In this document: positions 7,157 to 16,327 of the stretch, one piece after another
How the letters are laid out: each line of letters starts with the position of its first letter
How positions within the stretch are numbered: the stretch's first letter is position 1
Assembly: GCA_001660395.1 (NCBI GenBank)
Contig: LXWE01000002.1
Location: 682,001 to 746,000, forward strand
Length of the DNA stretch: 64,000 nucleotides
Direction: 5' to 3'
From: Alteromonadaceae bacterium XY-R5
Lineage (GTDB): Bacteria > Pseudomonadota > Gammaproteobacteria > Enterobacterales > Alteromonadaceae
Notes under the pieces: generated by a model
Told to the model about the DNA's origin: nothing
The model's database searches: none
Seen by the model: only the letters and a program-made list of their open reading frames with translations
Program-made: the position numbers and the translations under genes

Positions 7157-7625
7157 TCTAAATTACACCTATAAGAATCAATGAAAATGAACGCTAGCCT
7201 CGAAGACGGATGCTTCTTGTGAAAGTGGGCAGCGTAAGTTAGGGGAGGTTGCTGAACAAAGGCTTGACCCACTTTTGCTTTGCGTGGCCAGTGGTGACAC
7301 AAGCTAAAACAAAGCGATAAATTCTCTGTTCAGAACGGCGCGAATTCTCCCACAGGGCAGGATGTTCCGCTATCAAATTTATGGTTTTTTGCTCTGGCGT
7401 GAAATGCGTTTTGCTTCTTAATTATTTGGTGTTTAATTTAACGTGATTTAGGTAATAAAAATGGGCTAAATTGTTTTATTTCAGCGTTGACCCGGTGAAA
7501 TTCTTCACGGGGAGAAATGATTCAAACTACACTTTTGCAGTTACGTCACATACGGGCAGTTGTGATTAGGTTTTGACTAACGCCTTATCGGGAAAGATAG
7601 GGGGAAATAGAAGAGGAGTCTCAAC
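7157..7625. other. 469-bp intergenic region between bestrophin and hydrolase genes
   Basis: No gene is evident. It holds the divergent promoters of the flanking genes. A hairpin (CCCGGTGAA-ATTC-TTCACGGGG, 7491-7512) lacks a T tract. A promoter candidate for the hydrolase is TTGACT at 7573-7578 and, 17 bp later, GATAGG at 7596-7601. The ribosome-binding site AGAGGAG precedes the start at 7626. Confidence 0.4.
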
Positions 7626-9020
7626 ATGAAACTGCTTTTTATACATGGATGGAGTGTGACCAGTACCGATACGTACGGTGTGTTACCCCAGGTGCTGGCG
7701 GCCAGTGCACCAGCAGGTATGAATCTTAGTATCGAGCACGTGTTTCTGGGGCAGTATGTGTCGTTTAAAGACGAAGTACGGATGTCCGATTTAGTCGTTG
7801 CCCTTGATCACGCCCTGAAAGACACTTTGCGTGACAACGAACGTTTCTCCTGCATTACCCATTCAACCGGAGGCCCCGTGGTGAGGGAATGGGTCAATAC
7901 CTATTACGGTAAAGATAAGCTGTCTCAACTGCCGATGGATCATCTGATCATGCTGGCACCAGCCAATCACGGTTCGGCGTTGGCGCAATTAGGTAAAGCC
8001 AGGGTAGGCCGCATGAAAGCCTGGTTTGATGGGGTGGAACCCGGTCAGGGCATTCTCGACTGGCTTGAATTAGGCAGCTTAGGCCAGTGGCAACTGAATA
8101 CCGAATGGATGGAATATCCCTTTACGAAGGGCTTTTATCCCTTTGTGATCACCGGCCAGGACATTGATAAGAAATTTTACGATTACCTGAATGCCTATAC
8201 GGCTGAAAAAGGCGGTGACGGCGTGGTACGGGTGGCGGCGACCAATCTCAATTACCGGCTGGTGGATTTGCTGGAAGACGTGAATAGCAGCGTCGATTTT
8301 CGCTTAGCCAATGGCGATAAGGGCACAGCACAGGTGCTGAGTCTGGCGCAGCCTCCTAAGCTGTCGGTATCACGCACTCCCATTGAAATACTGCCCAATA
8401 CCAGCCATTCACAAAAAAGCATGGGGATAATGGCCTCGGTCACCAAAGGAAATCAGGCCAGAAAACAGGTGGTAGCGTCTATCTTTGAATGTCTGGCGGT
8501 GGCGTCTGAAGCGGATTACCGCCAGGTCGATACCGCGATGCAATCCCGAACCGCCAAGGTACAAAAGCCCGCCCAGCAATATTCGATGGTGGTGTTTAGG
8601 GTAGTGGACAGCACAGGCAAGCTGGTCACGGATTATGATTTATACCTGCTTGGCGGAAGCACCTATATGCCGGATAAACTGCCTAAAGGCTTTTTTGCCG
8701 ATAAGCAAAAAAACAAAGTTAATCAAAGCCATCTCACCTACTTTTTTAATCACGATAAACTTAAAAATATCGCCGATGGCAAGATTGGCTTTCGGGTGAT
8801 TGCGCGACCGAGTGAAGGATTTGCGTTTTATAAACCGGTTGAGTTTCGATCTGATGGCATTGAGTTTTCGGAGTTACTGATCGCCAATCAAACCCTGTTG
8901 GTGCAAATCACCCTGAATCGCTATGTGGATCAGCGGGCGTTTTTGTTCACGCCAGCGAGTGAAGGCAATGTCGATTTTAAAAAACGCAAACCCTCTGGTG
9001 AAGGCTATCCGGTGTCTTAG
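7626..9020 (+). CDS. Alpha/beta hydrolase (lipase/phospholipase-like) with an extra C-terminal domain
   Basis: A 464-residue cytoplasmic protein with no signal peptide. The N-terminal 270 residues form an alpha/beta-hydrolase fold: oxyanion region FIHGW at 5-9, nucleophile elbow THSTGG with Ser80, probable acid Asp198 in GGDGVV, and probable His261 in NTSHSQ. The elbow has Thr in place of the usual first Gly. The arrangement resembles LCAT-like lipases and esterases. Residues about 310-460 are an additional beta-rich region that I do not recognise; it may bind substrate. It starts at ATG 7626 after AGAGGAG. Its stop overlaps by four bases the stop of the DUF2256 gene on the other strand. Substrate is unknown. 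Confidence 0.75.
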   Translation: MKLLFIHGWSVTSTDTYGVLPQVLAASAPAGMNLSIEHVFLGQYVSFKDEVRMSDLVVALDHALKDTLRDNERFSCITHSTGGPVVREWVNTYYGKDKLSQLPMDHLIMLAPANHGSALAQLGKARVGRMKAWFDGVEPGQGILDWLELGSLGQWQLNTEWMEYPFTKGFYPFVITGQDIDKKFYDYLNAYTAEKGGDGVVRVAATNLNYRLVDLLEDVNSSVDFRLANGDKGTAQVLSLAQPPKLSVSRTPIEILPNTSHSQKSMGIMASVTKGNQARKQVVASIFECLAVASEADYRQVDTAMQSRTAKVQKPAQQYSMVVFRVVDSTGKLVTDYDLYLLGGSTYMPDKLPKGFFADKQKNKVNQSHLTYFFNHDKLKNIADGKIGFRVIARPSEGFAFYKPVEFRSDGIEFSELLIANQTLLVQITLNRYVDQRAFLFTPASEGNVDFKKRKPSGEGYPVS

Positions 9021-9166
9021 ACCTTGGCAGCGGGAACTCGCTGTCCGGCACAGCGTTTTGAACAGTATTTTACATGTGGCCAGTCGCGCGCCCATTTTTT
9101 GCGCCAGGTAAATGGGCGCAGACACACCGGACAGGTTTTGCTGGGCAAGTTATGTTTGTCTGGCAT
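9017..9166 (-). CDS. DUF2256 zinc-ribbon-like small protein
   Basis: A 49-residue protein easily missed because of its size. The stretch [20 protein letters not shown] and the following VKYCSKRC match the DUF2256 family; the four cysteines at 12, 15, 35 and 39 could bind zinc. The start is ATG 9166, not the long upstream frame, because the photolyase gene ends at 9171 only four bases before it and the family N-terminus (NLPxKxCPVC) begins here. DUF2256 genes are commonly found beside photolyase/cryptochrome genes, and here it is the third gene of a tightly packed operon. Function is unknown; nucleic-acid or protein contact through the Cys4 site is a reasonable guess. Confidence 0.85.
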   Translation of the reverse strand: MPDKHNLPSKTCPVCLRPFTWRKKWARDWPHVKYCSKRCAGQRVPAAKV

Positions 9167-9170
9167 ATCA

Positions 9171-10640
9171 CTAGGCCTTATACCTGAACTGGTCTGTTGG
9201 CCGAACGTGCCGCTGCAAGATCCTCTGGCGCTCCGCTTTAACCTCAGGGCGATTACGAAAGCGCCATAAGCGTTCTCGCGCTGCTTTGGCCGTTTGTTCG
9301 TGGCTAACGATTGGCAAAGGGTAATCTTCTCCCACATTGAGTTGATACATGCTTTGTTCCATCGCTGTCATTTTCCAGGGCGTATGGATCAGTTCTTTGG
9401 GGACTTGAGCAAACTGCGGTAGCCATTTTCGAATAAATTCGCCCTCGGGATCCTGTTCCTGAGATTGCTTTACCGGATTATAAATACGAATGGTATTGGT
9501 ACCCGTCAGTCCTGCCTGCATCTGGATTTGAGGATAATTAATGCCGGGTTCAAAATCCAGAAACCAGCGTGCCAATGGTTTAGCCACTACTTGCCAGTGC
9601 AGTTGTAAATGATGGCAGGCAAAGCTGACCAACATGGCCCGCATGCGGAAATTAATATAACCGGTCTGATCTAAACAGCGGATACACGCATCAATAAGTG
9701 GAAACCCGGTTTGACCTTCACGCCAGGCGCACAGAAATGTCTCCTGCTGCTCTCCATCAGGATAGGGAAAGTCTTTATACCCCTGATTCAGGGGACGAAA
9801 TTCCATTTGCGCTTCAGATTCGAATTTCTGGATAAAATGGCAGTGCCAGTGTAAACGAGAGGACAGGGCGACCAGAGCCTTACGCCAACCCGGTCGCTGC
9901 CAGTGTTGCAACAGCTGTTGGTAAACTTCACGCAAGCTGATATTACCCCAGGCCAGATAAGGCGAAAGACGACTGCAGCTTTTACGGCTGGAAAGAGGGC
10001 TGGATATACCTCTATGGTAAGTTTGGCCGCGCTGGCGGAAAAACGAATCGAGGGTACGCCAGGCCCAATATGGCCCTCCTTGCTGCATGCGCAGATGAGG
10101 TATTTGCCAGTCATTCGGTGGGGTAAAATCCTGCAAGCGCGTCGGTAATTTTACCCATTTTGCCAGCCGCAGGTCGCAGTAAAACGGCGTGGCTCGCATC
10201 ATCTTGTGCCAGTGTTTGTCCCACGTTTGCCTGTCTTTGGCGCCACGAATAACTGCGCCGGTTGGAAATTCAAACCAGTCAATGTCGTTTTGTTTACACC
10301 AGCTCGCAATGGCCTTATCCCTGCCAAATGTGATCTCCAGACCGGTTTCTTCGTGACTCAGCATTTGGCGAATGGGCAGTGCCGCATGTAACTGTTGCAA
10401 TACTGTAAGGGCATCTCCTTCGAGTACATGTAATTTACCGCCGTGGGCTGCCAACTGCTGGTTAATATCCTCTATAGATTGCCAGATAAAGCGCCAGTGG
10501 TGCAGATCGTAATGGGGATCTCTGACTAATTTGGGCTCAATGATATACAGCAGCAATAGCGGCTGAGGGTGATTAAGGGCTGCGCTAAGGGGACCATGAT
10601 CGGTCAGACGCAAGTCTCGTTTAAACCAAACCAGATTCAT
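9171..10640 (-). CDS. Photolyase/cryptochrome-family flavoprotein
   Basis: A 489-residue DNA photolyase-family protein. The N-terminal antenna (Rossmann) domain starts [18 protein letters not shown]; the C-terminal FAD domain includes [33 protein letters not shown] and [12 protein letters not shown]. The [11 protein letters not shown] motif differs from the classical class I N-W-x-W-VAGTG-type FAD loop, so this is a separate bacterial photolyase subgroup whose lesion (CPD, 6-4 or single-strand) I cannot assign. The start at 10640 forms an ATGA overlap with the stop of the upstream CRY-DASH gene, indicating translational coupling; the longer frame to 10676 is less likely. DUF2256 follows by four bases. 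Confidence 0.88.
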   Translation of the reverse strand: MNLVWFKRDLRLTDHGPLSAALNHPQPLLLLYIIEPKLVRDPHYDLHHWRFIWQSIEDINQQLAAHGGKLHVLEGDALTVLQQLHAALPIRQMLSHEETGLEITFGRDKAIASWCKQNDIDWFEFPTGAVIRGAKDRQTWDKHWHKMMRATPFYCDLRLAKWVKLPTRLQDFTPPNDWQIPHLRMQQGGPYWAWRTLDSFFRQRGQTYHRGISSPLSSRKSCSRLSPYLAWGNISLREVYQQLLQHWQRPGWRKALVALSSRLHWHCHFIQKFESEAQMEFRPLNQGYKDFPYPDGEQQETFLCAWREGQTGFPLIDACIRCLDQTGYINFRMRAMLVSFACHHLQLHWQVVAKPLARWFLDFEPGINYPQIQMQAGLTGTNTIRIYNPVKQSQEQDPEGEFIRKWLPQFAQVPKELIHTPWKMTAMEQSMYQLNVGEDYPLPIVSHEQTAKAARERLWRFRNRPEVKAERQRILQRHVRPTDQFRYKA

Positions 10641-11971
10641 GTTTGCATGTCCGTGACAGCATGTGTAACGGGCCAATCGGCAGCATTGACACTGTCAAGC
10701 TGCTCAATGGCATGGCTGGCGCGCAGGCCTAGCCAGCGTTGGACGTACTCGCCGTCTGGATCAAATGTTTCGGTTTGTTTCGCGAGATCAAAGTGTCGCC
10801 CTCCTCTTGGGTCAGCGCCTACGCCTGCTATGTATTGCCAGTTGCCCCAGTTAACTGCCACATCATAATCAATCAGGCATTGTTCAAACCAGGCTGCACC
10901 ATAGCGCCAGTCGAGCTGTAATTCATTGATTAGACAACTGGCCACAATTTGGCGTCCCCGATTGGAGAGGTAACCGGTTTGTCGTAATTGCAACATGCAG
11001 GCATTCACAAGCGGCCAGGGGGTGGTGCCTTGTTGCCATTTTGCCAGGCGTTCTGGATAGAAACTGGTGAGTGGGCGGCTTTTGGCGGTCCCTTGAAATT
11101 GAAACAACCTAATGCCGATTTGCAGCGCACGCCACTGAAAGTATTCTCGCCACAACAATTCTACAAAGAGCCAATACACGGATTCTGATGGGCCATGTGT
11201 GTGTTGATAGCGGTCAATACAGGCTTTTAGCTGACGAGCTGAAATACAGCCAGTTGCCAGCCAGAGTGAGAATTTAGATGAGTTTTCCCAGCCATCGAGT
11301 GCATTGCGTACGGTTTTGTAATGTTTGGGAAGTGCTGAATCAAAGACTCTCTGACAGTGGTCTAATGCGGCGCTTTCTCCCCCTGTGACAGCTGGATTGG
11401 CGTCTATGCTGGTGGTATCACAGACATGACTCGCACTGGAAAACGGCGATGGCGGCAAGCGTGTTGGTGCACTTTGGGGTAGCTTAATAGATTGTGTTTC
11501 GGCCTTTCTGCGAAACCCGGAGTAGGTATCGGGTAATTCTTCGACTGCCATTGGCAGGGTTGATGGCGAAAACAAAGTGTAAGTGTTGCAGTGGTAAACG
11601 ACGACAGGTGCGATCTGATGACGAACATGATTGATCGTGCGAAGTTCATTCAGACCAAACTGGCGGCTAACAAATACTGCGGCTACCTGATAGGTGGCAA
11701 CCAAGGCCGGAATCTGTGTTTCAGCCGGACCGTCTAATACCAACAAAGACTGACCGAGTTCATTTAGGCGCTGTTGCAGGTCTGCGAGCGCCTGGCGTAC
11801 GAAACGTTGCCGATGTTCACCGGCTTTGGCCGAAAAAGGCGCAGGTTGCGAGTGCGCATTCTGAGCGGAGAAATAAACACATATCAATCTGTCGCAATGA
11901 CTGGCTGCGAGCAGGGTGGCATTGTCTGTCAGGCGCAGGTCCTGTGTAAACCAAAGCAAATGGGTTTTCAT
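10637..11971 (-). CDS. Cryptochrome DASH
   Basis: A 444-residue CRY-DASH protein. Antenna domain at the N-terminus (THLLWFTQDLRLTDNATL) and FAD domain with the CRY-DASH signature NWGNWQYIAGVGADPRGGRHF, followed by FDPDGEYVQRWLG. CRY-DASH proteins repair cyclobutane dimers mainly in single-stranded DNA and may sense blue light. FAD and a folate antenna are the known cofactors of the family. The ATG at 11971 is preferred to TTG 11974 directly upstream. Promoter elements are not obvious in the 95 bp before it. The 3' end overlaps the next gene by ATGA. Because three genes abut, they should be expressed together. Confidence 0.93.
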   Translation of the reverse strand: MKTHLLWFTQDLRLTDNATLLAASHCDRLICVYFSAQNAHSQPAPFSAKAGEHRQRFVRQALADLQQRLNELGQSLLVLDGPAETQIPALVATYQVAAVFVSRQFGLNELRTINHVRHQIAPVVVYHCNTYTLFSPSTLPMAVEELPDTYSGFRRKAETQSIKLPQSAPTRLPPSPFSSASHVCDTTSIDANPAVTGGESAALDHCQRVFDSALPKHYKTVRNALDGWENSSKFSLWLATGCISARQLKACIDRYQHTHGPSESVYWLFVELLWREYFQWRALQIGIRLFQFQGTAKSRPLTSFYPERLAKWQQGTTPWPLVNACMLQLRQTGYLSNRGRQIVASCLINELQLDWRYGAAWFEQCLIDYDVAVNWGNWQYIAGVGADPRGGRHFDLAKQTETFDPDGEYVQRWLGLRASHAIEQLDSVNAADWPVTHAVTDMQT

Positions 11972-12065
11972 CAATGAGGGCGTTTCAACACTAGCATGTG
12001 TGTTGTTACGCCCTCTGGCTCAGGTCAGATCACCTTTAAATGGCAGATGACAGGGTGTTGGGCGC

Positions 12066-13463
12066 TTATAAGGTGTATATGACCCGGTTACGGCCTTCTC
12101 GTTTGGCATGATAAAGCAACTCATCGGCGCGGGATAAAGCGTCTGAGAGGGTGTCATTCGTTTCTATTTGGCTTAGCCCCAGTGATGCCGTAACTGGGCC
12201 ATAAATATTGGTGTAGCCATCAACCTGCGCCGAAGCTATGCGGGCTCGCAGGTTTTCAGCGGCGGATTGCGCGGACTGGAAATCGGTGTTTACCAGCAAA
12301 ATGGCAAACTCTTCACCGCCCAGGCGACACTTAATATCTGATTTACGTGTGGATTGCTGAATCACCTGAGCAATTTCAATCAGGATCTTGTCGCCCATGG
12401 CATGACCGGCGGTGTCATTAATGGTTTTAAAGTGATCGATGTCCAGCATGATCAGCCAGGCCTGATGTTTGGCGTGCAAGGTACGCTGAATTTCCTGTTC
12501 TGCCGCTTCGAAAAATTTTCGCCTGTTGGGCAGGTCAGTGAGGCTATCGTGAGTCGCGGCTTTAATTAGCGCCCGTTCGCTTAAGCGGCGCTGATTGTCT
12601 ACATACTCATGATAAACGGCGCTAACACCGACCAGGGTCAGCGCAAACCAGCATATGAGGATTACGAAAATGCCAAAATATTCGGCGTCTTTTATTGCGA
12701 ACACCTGCACAAACATAAAGCCAAGGAAAAACGGAACGCAAAAGCCGAGCAGAGCCTGCATTCGTGCAATTTTGCCACCAATAAAGGGAGATAGCAGAGC
12801 CTTAATCACGCCGAGGCGGGTGGTCAGCGACATTACCGAAAACGATAAACAGATGCCGTATAGGGTCGTGAACAATGACATCTGGCCGTGGAAGTTTTCG
12901 ATTTGATAGGCATAACCGGTGAGGGAGACACTGGGAATCCCGAGTGCACAAAATGCCACAATCTGCGATGCCAATGGACACTGACGGGCATACAAGATCA
13001 GGGCCAGAGCGATAACCGCGAGCATAGAGGCAGAATTCATCCCCATTGAATTAGACATCCCCTGATTGATATCCCGATCTACCTGGTCGGTAAAGGGCGT
13101 CAGGCTGTTAAGCCAGTGGGTATGCAGAAATCCATCGGCCAGGCGAATGACACATAATAGCAGCGCGACAAGCGCCAGCGCCTGGGTTGGTTTCCTGAAT
13201 GTGGGAGACTGTTGAACACCAACCGCTATTCCTAAACACATTACTACCACTGCCGTAAGCGGATGCGTTGCGGCGCCGTGGGCGAGAGGGCGGTAAAGGG
13301 CCGGCATTGAAAAGGCGTAACCACACAAAGCAACGAATGATAAGAAGGCCGCCAGTCCACCCAGTGTGCGTCCACTGATGTTGAGTAAGTGTGCGATCAG
13401 GTGTTGCTGGATAAAAGGATTATTACTTTGTAAATCATCGCGTTGGGATGGATGGGAAAACAT
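12066..13463 (-). CDS. Membrane diguanylate cyclase (GGDEF)
   Basis: A 465-residue inner-membrane protein with about seven to eight hydrophobic helices in the first 290 residues and a C-terminal GGDEF domain. The active-site motif is GGEEF, and five residues before it lies RKSD, an RxxD I-site, so product inhibition by c-di-GMP is expected. The DSLTDLPNRRKF start and the DIDHFKxxND Mg/GTP-binding segment are intact, arguing for an active cyclase. The N-terminal domain is a membrane sensor of unknown ligand. It starts at ATG 13463 after GGAG. It lies in a stretch with an EAL-HDOD gene and a PilZ gene within 7 kb. Confidence 0.93.
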   Translation of the reverse strand: MFSHPSQRDDLQSNNPFIQQHLIAHLLNISGRTLGGLAAFLSFVALCGYAFSMPALYRPLAHGAATHPLTAVVVMCLGIAVGVQQSPTFRKPTQALALVALLLCVIRLADGFLHTHWLNSLTPFTDQVDRDINQGMSNSMGMNSASMLAVIALALILYARQCPLASQIVAFCALGIPSVSLTGYAYQIENFHGQMSLFTTLYGICLSFSVMSLTTRLGVIKALLSPFIGGKIARMQALLGFCVPFFLGFMFVQVFAIKDAEYFGIFVILICWFALTLVGVSAVYHEYVDNQRRLSERALIKAATHDSLTDLPNRRKFFEAAEQEIQRTLHAKHQAWLIMLDIDHFKTINDTAGHAMGDKILIEIAQVIQQSTRKSDIKCRLGGEEFAILLVNTDFQSAQSAAENLRARIASAQVDGYTNIYGPVTASLGLSQIETNDTLSDALSRADELLYHAKREGRNRVIYTL

Positions 13464-13889
13464 AGGACACTCCGATTTTCTGAGCTCGGAGTATAGGAGA
13501 ATCAGGGCGACGATATTACCCCGCAGTCGAGAAACTGTTATTTGATTGAATACCTAATAATGTCCGTCACAGATAGACATTACACACGAATTATGAGTTC
13601 TCTCAGCGTGAGATAACAGGAAAACCGATACTGAGTTCGCTCGTTGGGAGATGCCATTCTGCCACACTTGACACTGATTATCTTTACTCGCTATTTTGCC
13701 GCCAAAATTTTACCACTATTGTTTGATTTTATTTATTCTGGATGACGTGTCGTCATAGGGAATAATTTAAATAGATGAATTTTATAATATTAAGGCGGCA
13801 ATCTTGATTAAAAAATAGACTAAATGGTCAGCATCTGTTTATATATTGAGCGGTCATTTGACCAAGCGTAAAATAAAAAGGAAGCTCGA
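13464..13889. other. 426-bp intergenic region upstream of GGDEF and nuclease genes
   Basis: No gene seen. It is AT-rich toward the nuclease side. It contains an inverted repeat ATGACG-TGT-CGTCAT (13742-13756), a RutR-like palindrome (13816-13831), and GGTCA-TT-TGACC (13852-13863) just before the nuclease start. These could be operators for the nuclease gene. Confidence 0.35.
13816..13831 (+). promoter_or_regulatory. RutR-like palindrome upstream of the secreted nuclease
   Basis: TAGACTAAATGGTCAG matches 11 of 14 positions of TTGACCA-NN-TGGTCAA. It is 59 bp before the nuclease ATG, and a second dyad with TTGACCA (13858-13864) follows, so the region may contain tandem half-sites. Tentative. 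Confidence 0.3.
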
Positions 13890-14654
13890 ATGAAACAACA
13901 ATTAGGATGGCTGGCAGTACTCTGTTTGTGGGGTGCAAACGCGCTGGCTGATAACTGCACGTACGGATGTCCTACCGGCATCACAGGTCAGGAAATAACA
14001 CGCTCAATTTATACCTTAAACAATAATGCGACGACCAAGTTTGCAAACTGGGTGGCCTACCATGTGACGACGTCAACCATTGACGGGCCGACCCGCAGTC
14101 GTAACTGGAAGGCAGACCCTGATATTGCATCAGCAAATACCCTTGAGCCTGCCGACTATACCGATGCCTATGCCACTATCGGCACCGATCGTGGCCATCA
14201 GGTACCGCTGGCATCGTTTAGTAATACCAGTGATTGGGCGATGCTAAACTATCTGTCGAATATTACCCCACAGGACTCGGATTTGAATCAGGGCCCCTGG
14301 GTTGATCTGGAAAGTGCAGTGCGTGATTATGTGCGTACCGGCCAGGATGTATACGTGGTATCGGGTCCGTTATATGAATGGTATTTTGCGACCTTACCAG
14401 GTGCAGACGAGACACATACGGTTCCTAGCGGCTACTTTAAAGTGGTGATAACTGTGGTGAATGGCTGGGTTGAGGCTTCTGCTTTTGTCATGGAACAAAA
14501 CGCAAGCCGCAGTGATGATTTTTGTGCCAGTGAAGTGACAGTTGATCAGGTGGAAGCGCGCACTGGCCTGAATATTATGCCTAATCTTCCATCAAGCAAA
14601 GAAAGTGCGGTAGAAGGCCAGTTGGGCGGTTTGACGTCAGAATTGGGCTGTTAA
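13890..14654 (+). CDS. Secreted DNA/RNA non-specific endonuclease (NUC1 family)
   Basis: A 254-residue beta-beta-alpha-metal nuclease related to Serratia nuclease. A signal peptide ends near ALA-DNCTYGC. The catalytic signature DRGHQVPLAS is present around residue 108, with the general-base His, and the metal-binding Asn lies in the NITPQDSDLNQGPW block about 30 residues later. Both are intact, so an active enzyme is expected, probably extracellular or periplasmic, degrading DNA and RNA for nutrient use. Cysteines at the mature N-terminus may form disulphides. The start at ATG 13890 follows AAAAAGGAAGC. Upstream dyads resemble RutR operators, as do those of the nucleoside genes. Confidence 0.92.
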   Translation: MKQQLGWLAVLCLWGANALADNCTYGCPTGITGQEITRSIYTLNNNATTKFANWVAYHVTTSTIDGPTRSRNWKADPDIASANTLEPADYTDAYATIGTDRGHQVPLASFSNTSDWAMLNYLSNITPQDSDLNQGPWVDLESAVRDYVRTGQDVYVVSGPLYEWYFATLPGADETHTVPSGYFKVVITVVNGWVEASAFVMEQNASRSDDFCASEVTVDQVEARTGLNIMPNLPSSKESAVEGQLGGLTSELGC

Positions 14655-14678
14655 TCTTACGATTGAGACTAACGAATA

Positions 14679-15938
14679 TTATCCCTGACTGGTGCTGTCG
14701 ATAGCCTGATATTGATTGGTAGACAATATACTCAAGCGCACATTTGACCAGTTCAGGGCATCCAGATACAGCTGTTGTACGGTTTTATTATCTAGTCTGA
14801 GTGCGTTTTGTACGGCTTTGGCTTCGTCCCACTTAGCCTGCTCAAGTTCTTCTATCAGCTTTAAACTCTGGCCAATGTGGCCTGTGCGTTCAATAATCGT
14901 GTCTATCAGTGAGCTGGCCAGATTCAGTTCCTGCAACGACTGACGCATATCGGTATCGAAAATCGCATCTACTACTGACAACATGCCGGCTAAAAATGCT
15001 GGATCGGCCTGAGCCTTAAGACCGGCTTTAAGCAAACAGCCCTCGCAAAAGCGGGCTCGGATCAGTGAGACCCGAATCAATTCCAAAGACTTACCGGATG
15101 ACGCCTGAGTGGTAAACAGCAGGTAGACAAACCGACGAAGTTCATTGCGGCCTAAAAAGGTTACGGCTTGTTTAATTGAGGAAATTTCACTTACGCGTCG
15201 AAACATTGCGGAATTAACGTATCGCAGTAGCTTCAGTGATAGACGCAGGTCTCCCTCGCAGGCTTTAGCAATGTTACGAGCGGAGACATTATCGTCGTTC
15301 ACTTCTTTAATGACTTGTAGCAACGCAGAACTGGAATAGCCTAAAAAGCGGGTGCGAATCACTTCTGGATGACAGAAAAAGTAACCCTGGAAAAAGCGAA
15401 AGCCCAGTGCTTTTGCATGATTAAACTGATCATGAGTTTCTATTTTTTCTGCCAGCAGGCGGATGTTAGGGTAGGCCTTGGTTTGTTCAATAATGGCGTT
15501 GATTTCTTGCTGTTCAAGGTAAGGGGTTTCAACCTTAACAATGCTTATAAAAGGCAGAAAACGTTCCCAGTTGGTGGAAAAACGATAATCATCCAGGGCG
15601 AGTCGATAACCTTCCTGATGTAATCGTTTGACTGCCTGAAACAATGCGTCGCTGGGGGCGGATGTTTCCAGAATCTCGATGACAATTCGGTCTTTGGCTA
15701 ATGTGAACGGTAACTCATTGATAATTGAACTGGCGGTAAAATTGATGAACGCAATTTGCCCCTGTAACAGGGTATCCAGTTCAAAAGACGATAACATGCC
15801 GTCGACGATTCGGCTGGTCGCCACATCGTGATCAATACCCGGGAATTGGTTTTTAGGACTGTCGCGGAACAGCAGCTCATATGCAAACAAGGATTTGTCT
15901 GGATTCAAAATAGGCTGTCTGGCAGCAAAGAAAAACAT
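14679..15938 (-). CDS. EAL-HDOD c-di-GMP-related signalling protein
   Basis: A 419-residue cytoplasmic protein of the YuxH/CdgJ type: an N-terminal EAL domain (about 1-200) fused to an HDOD domain (about 200-400). The EAL residues are partly kept: ExLxR as ELLFR, the Asn of INFT, the Glu of IEILET, DDY in place of DDF, the Lys of VKVE and the Glu of AEKIE; however the DDFGTG loop is DDYRFS, so phosphodiesterase activity is uncertain. HDOD domains lack the HD catalytic pair and usually act in regulation. V. cholerae and Pseudomonas relatives affect motility. It is convergent with the nuclease gene, 24 bp away. Confidence 0.9.
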   Translation of the reverse strand: MFFFAARQPILNPDKSLFAYELLFRDSPKNQFPGIDHDVATSRIVDGMLSSFELDTLLQGQIAFINFTASSIINELPFTLAKDRIVIEILETSAPSDALFQAVKRLHQEGYRLALDDYRFSTNWERFLPFISIVKVETPYLEQQEINAIIEQTKAYPNIRLLAEKIETHDQFNHAKALGFRFFQGYFFCHPEVIRTRFLGYSSSALLQVIKEVNDDNVSARNIAKACEGDLRLSLKLLRYVNSAMFRRVSEISSIKQAVTFLGRNELRRFVYLLFTTQASSGKSLELIRVSLIRARFCEGCLLKAGLKAQADPAFLAGMLSVVDAIFDTDMRQSLQELNLASSLIDTIIERTGHIGQSLKLIEELEQAKWDEAKAVQNALRLDNKTVQQLYLDALNWSNVRLSILSTNQYQAIDSTSQG

Positions 15939-16327
15939 TCGGAAACCTTAATTTGGATATGTCACGAGGCGGAAGTCCTTTTTAAGTGGTTATTCATAAT
16001 GGATTACTTGTTTTTGAAAAGTAACCTGGCGCCATTTCCGTTAGCGACGGCGAATATACCTAAGTATTGAATTGAATGAGTGGTAGATTTTTATACCATG
16101 ATATGGAGTTTTATACCTATTGGTCAAACATCTTTAAAAATCAATGAATTGGCTAGTTAAGTGTTGGTGTGAGTAAATTGTGACGAAATGTAATTTTCCA
16201 CGGTACAGCAGAGCACCCATCGATAAGGTATGAAAAATACAAACTAATGGTTGGACCAGTTGGTCCGGGGAAGGCCGAATACCTCTGCCCAATGGGCAGG
16301 GGATTCGAATCCTTAACGTGACCTGGG
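15939..16327. other. 389-bp intergenic region with two strong hairpins
   Basis: No protein gene seen. Near the M61 end lie GGACCA-GT-TGGTCC (16253-16266) and a nearly perfect stem of about 10 bp centred on GCCCAATGGGC (about 16282-16301), followed by the 12-bp palindrome GGATTCGAATCC. Neither is followed by a T tract on either strand. They may be processing or stability structures at the end of the M61 transcript, or an operator. Confidence 0.4.
16252..16267 (+). promoter_or_regulatory. Perfect GACCA-GT-TGGTC dyad
   Basis: TGGACCAGTTGGTCCG contains the same core inverted repeat as the site at 2176-2191 and matches 11 of 14 RutR positions. It is downstream of the M61 gene and about 310 bp upstream of the EAL-HDOD start, so an operator role is doubtful and an RNA hairpin is equally possible. 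Confidence 0.25.

Noticed and set aside
7261-7300. RutR-like half-site TTGACCC upstream of the hydrolase
   Set aside because: The second half does not match, so it is a chance occurrence.
7491-7512. Terminator for an unseen gene
   Set aside because: Hairpin lacks a T tract and there is no gene ending just before it.
9167-9337. N-terminal extension of the DUF2256 frame
   Set aside because: It overlaps the 3' end of the photolyase gene in another frame; the DUF2256 family N-terminus begins at 9166.
9788-10114. 108-codon minus-strand frame within the photolyase gene
   Set aside because: Lies within the photolyase coding sequence in another frame; no family similarity.
16290-16320. GATTCGAATCC resembles a tRNA T-arm
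   Set aside because: The sequence before it gives no acceptor, D or anticodon arms, and the T-stem closing pair is mismatched; the palindromic GGATTCGAATCC explains the resemblance.
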